A DNA stretch of 15,286 nucleotides from an uncultured Mycoplasmatota bacterium (GTDB lineage: Bacteria > Bacillota_I > Bacilli_A > RF39 > UBA660), in the NCBI GenBank assembly GCA_900552495.1, contig URZY01000015.1, forward strand, positions 1 through 15,286, read 5' to 3'. The position numbers and the translations under genes are program-made. The notes under the pieces were generated by a model, which was given only the letters and a program-made list of their open reading frames with translations, was not told the DNA's origin and did not search any database. Shown one piece after another: positions 13,624 through 15,286 of this stretch. How positions within the stretch are numbered: the stretch's first letter is position 1; each line of letters starts with the position of its first letter.

Positions 13624-13836
13624 AAAGTGTGCTATAAAGTTTGTACGTGAATCATCAGTTGGCGTTAACGATTCAAAAAAGTAATCAGTACAATTAACCA
13701 AATAATATATTATTTCAAACTCTTTAGCATTGTTTTCTTGACTCTTAAATGTTATCTCAATGATATCAGGTAGTTCCTTAGATAAAACTTCTTTTATCTC
13801 TTCGAATGTAGGAAACTCAAGAATAAGCTTATTCAA
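13609..13836 (-). CDS. Small acidic protein of unknown function
   Basis: 75 residues from a TTG at 13836, six bases after GGTGA; no in-frame ATG exists near the site. The sequence is acidic at its start (TFEEIKEVLSKELPDI) and ends in the basic FKRKS, coded in the terminator stem. I recognise no family. It has a leftward promoter at 13878-13907. It looks like one of a row of small orphan genes on an accessory element. Confidence 0.55.
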   Translation of the reverse strand: MNKLILEFPTFEEIKEVLSKELPDIIEITFKSQENNAKEFEIIYYLVNCTDYFFESLTPTDDSRTNFIAHFKRKS

Positions 13837-13877
13837 TTACATCACCATCCGCTTTGTATAATAACGTGCTTTAAATA

Positions 13878-13907
13878 ATTATACAGCTATTTAAATGAAA
13901 TAAACAA
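13878..13907 (-). promoter_or_regulatory. Promoter of the 13609 gene
   Basis: TTGTTT (13902-13907) and TATAAT (13878-13883) lie 18 bases apart on the minus strand, about 42 bases before the TTG start. Confidence 0.55.
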
Positions 13908-13960
13908 TAATTCTTAAACTATAATTCCAACTAAAGCATCTATTGTCAAATAACATAGGA

Positions 13961-14281
13961 TCAGAATATTCTTTCAAAATCTAGTGGATCTTCGCTTATT
14001 ACTCTTAAGTGATATTCATCCTCTAGCAGCTTTGTAGTATCAGATTTGATAGTTTCATAATTAGCAGGTTCAATATTAAATGAACATAAGGCAGAGTTTA
14101 TGAAAATATCATAAGTATCCTCTTCTAAAGAACTTGTATTGTATGCTTCTGCTATATAGTAAGCAACATATACTGGAATAAGTTTCTTCTCTATGTATTC
14201 ATGACATTTATCAACGAAAGGTGATAATATCGTTACAAATTCTTCTTCAGTAATGTCATCATCAGTCTTAGGTCTAAACAT
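13961..14281 (-). CDS. Small acidic protein of unknown function
   Basis: 106 residues from the ATG at 14281, with GGAGG six bases upstream. It is acidic and helical (DDDITEEEFVTILSPFVDKCHEYIEKKL; VAYYIAEAYNTSSLEEDTYDIFINSAL). No membrane segment, zinc site or catalytic motif is seen. I recognise no family. No terminator is visible before the next leftward gene, so co-transcription with 13609-13836 is possible although that gene has its own promoter. Confidence 0.55.
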   Translation of the reverse strand: MFRPKTDDDITEEEFVTILSPFVDKCHEYIEKKLIPVYVAYYIAEAYNTSSLEEDTYDIFINSALCSFNIEPANYETIKSDTTKLLEDEYHLRVISEDPLDFERIF

Positions 14282-14362
14282 ATTTTACCTCCATACTAAC
14301 CATGTTGTACCATAAAAAGTTGATAAAATAAACATATAATTCATCTCTAAAACCAAATAAAA

Positions 14363-14387
14363 AGAGCAATCACTCATTAATCGCTCT
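14363..14387 (-). terminator. Terminator of the 14377 gene
   Basis: AGAGCAAT (14363-14370) pairs with ATCGCTCT (14380-14387) with one G-U pair, and the minus strand continues into five Ts. The stop codon of the 14377 gene lies in the loop. Confidence 0.75.
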
Positions 14388-14814
14388 CTCTATCACTAAA
14401 CTTCAAAATCAATTCTTCTATAACAGCATCTTGACCACTAGTTTCTATCATTTCTTGTAGTGTTCCATCTGCTCTTAAACGTTCTATTTCCTCTAATATA
14501 GGACCTAGACGACTATCTGGATGCTTAATATTTTTAGAATCAAAAAATAATGCCACCATCTGATTAAAAAACAAACGATTATGGCTCACTAGTTTCGGAT
14601 TGATATTACATTTGATAATGCAATCTTGATCAAAATCAGCAGTTGAATCATCAGCAGAATACTCATTAATCAACTCTTGTACCATTTCCATCGCTGATTT
14701 CTTCAAAACATAAGGTTTCTTTCTTCCATAGGTTAATACATTTGCATCATCATACAAGGTAATCCAGTTCTTATCGTACCTTTCAAGCTTAACCAACCAA
14801 GTTCTATCTTCCAT
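14377..14814 (-). CDS. Protein of unknown function
   Basis: 145 residues from the ATG at 14814, seven bases after GAGAGGAG. A further 35 codons are open upstream but lack a ribosome site, so the short form is preferred. The N-terminal half has a strand pattern (TWLVKLERYDKNWITLYDD, KKPYVLKKSAMEMVQELINEY) and the C-terminal half is helical and acidic (GPILEEIERLRADGTLQEMIE). No catalytic or binding motif is recognised. Its stop codon is inside the terminator hairpin at 14363-14387. It follows the gene at the right edge by about 230 bases, with no clear promoter seen between them. Confidence 0.55.
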   Translation of the reverse strand: MEDRTWLVKLERYDKNWITLYDDANVLTYGRKKPYVLKKSAMEMVQELINEYSADDSTADFDQDCIIKCNINPKLVSHNRLFFNQMVALFFDSKNIKHPDSRLGPILEEIERLRADGTLQEMIETSGQDAVIEELILKFSDRESD

Positions 14815-15047
14815 AGTACAACTCCTCTCAAATAACCACCTGATTCGGCATTCTTTGCCCATTTGGCGAATCTTTCGAACAAAGTAATAGAAATACCCAC
14901 TAACAGAGAAAAGAAGCAAAAATCAAGACGTTTCGAAATCGTAATATTTCTCTCAAAATAGAAGGACAATTCTACAATAGGATGTTCTACTAAAATATAT
15001 AAAAAAGCTGCAAAAACCCTAAAAAAGGTAGAAAAACTATAAGGAAA

Positions 15048-15286
15048 TCAATCATAATCATCATTCAACCAATCAAAATCTATCTGATTAGTAATCTTTC
15101 TTAAGTTAAATGTAATAGAAGTCCTAAAATAGGCATATAAGTTCTCAATCTTGGCTCCATCTTCAGAGCAAAATTGCTGCTGTTTAACTCTCGTAGCAAC
15201 GTAATTTGTTGCAACTATAACTGTCTTAAAGTCATATCTCAACAATAATTCTTCAAATAGAGCATCATACAGGTATAAATCAAAAT
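15048..15286 (-). CDS. 3' part of an unrecognised gene, cut by the window edge
   Basis: The frame is open from the stop at 15048 to the right edge without a start in a ribosome context, so the beginning lies outside the window. The visible 78 or so residues (ending NDDYD) include DLYLYDALFEELLLRYDFKT and a KTVIVATNYVATRVKQQQ stretch with an alpha/beta feel. I recognise no family. It is leftward like its neighbours and no terminator is visible after its stop. Confidence 0.4.
   Translation of the reverse strand, partial: FDLYLYDALFEELLLRYDFKTVIVATNYVATRVKQQQFCSEDGAKIENLYAYFRTSITFNLRKITNQIDFDWLNDDYD

Noticed and set aside
14733..14969. Leftward open frame of about 78 codons upstream of the 14377 gene
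   Set aside because: It overlaps the start of the better-supported gene at 14814 in another frame, has no ribosome site at its start and shows no protein-like pattern I can support.
1..15286. CRISPR array, tRNA or rRNA gene
   Set aside because: No regularly spaced direct repeats of the right size, no cloverleaf and no rRNA-like block were seen on either strand.

Overview
The window is AT-rich (roughly 30% GC by eye) and has no tRNA, rRNA or core housekeeping gene. Shine-Dalgarno sites are strong (AAAGGAGG, GAGGAGG), genes are compact with hairpin terminators, and the genetic code is standard. This fits a low-GC Gram-positive host (Bacilli/Firmicutes or a relative). The mix of a DnaB-like helicase, a serine recombinase, an IS110-type transposon, a restriction-modification locus and many small orphan genes points to an accessory region: an integrated element, prophage remnant or large plasmid. 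Phage versus plasmid cannot be decided from the window.

Positions 1-3372 hold a leftward replication-like module. It contains a small protein with a degenerate serine-recombinase-like fold (2740-3162), a basic protein of unknown function that may contain two winged helices (1624-2658), and a divergent DnaB/RecA-type helicase (29-1540). The control region 3163-3372 carries three iteron-like TGGT repeats, overlapping inverted repeats and a rightward promoter. That promoter drives a protein (3373-4074) built like the DNA-binding half of an IS630-type transposase, without a catalytic half.

Positions 4075-5739 are an IS110-family insertion sequence. Its transposase is intact, and the long non-coding stretch upstream has its own promoter and stem-loops as expected for a bridge RNA. 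A small serine recombinase follows (5740-6339), divergent from the next block across a region with a perfect palindrome between two direct repeats.

Positions 6473-10943 appear to be a restriction-modification locus. Rightward genes encode a small PD-(D/E)XK nuclease and an HNH endonuclease with a TTG start. Two paralogous cytosine-C5 methyltransferases run leftward and share a bidirectional terminator with the HNH gene. The methyltransferase operon begins with a 53-residue ribbon-helix-helix protein, translationally overlapped with the first methyltransferase. A perfect tandem 8-bp repeat lies beside its promoter. Two C5 methyltransferases with one endonuclease suggest an asymmetric recognition site with one enzyme per strand. 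The small DNA-binding protein is a likely autoregulator.

Positions 11090-15286 carry small leftward genes: an OB-fold protein with an RCC1-like C-terminal half, two related zinc-ribbon membrane proteins, a rightward XRE-type regulator divergent from them, three small proteins of unknown function, and the 3' part of a gene that runs off the right edge. A recurring feature is that stop codons lie inside the terminator or terminator-like hairpins.
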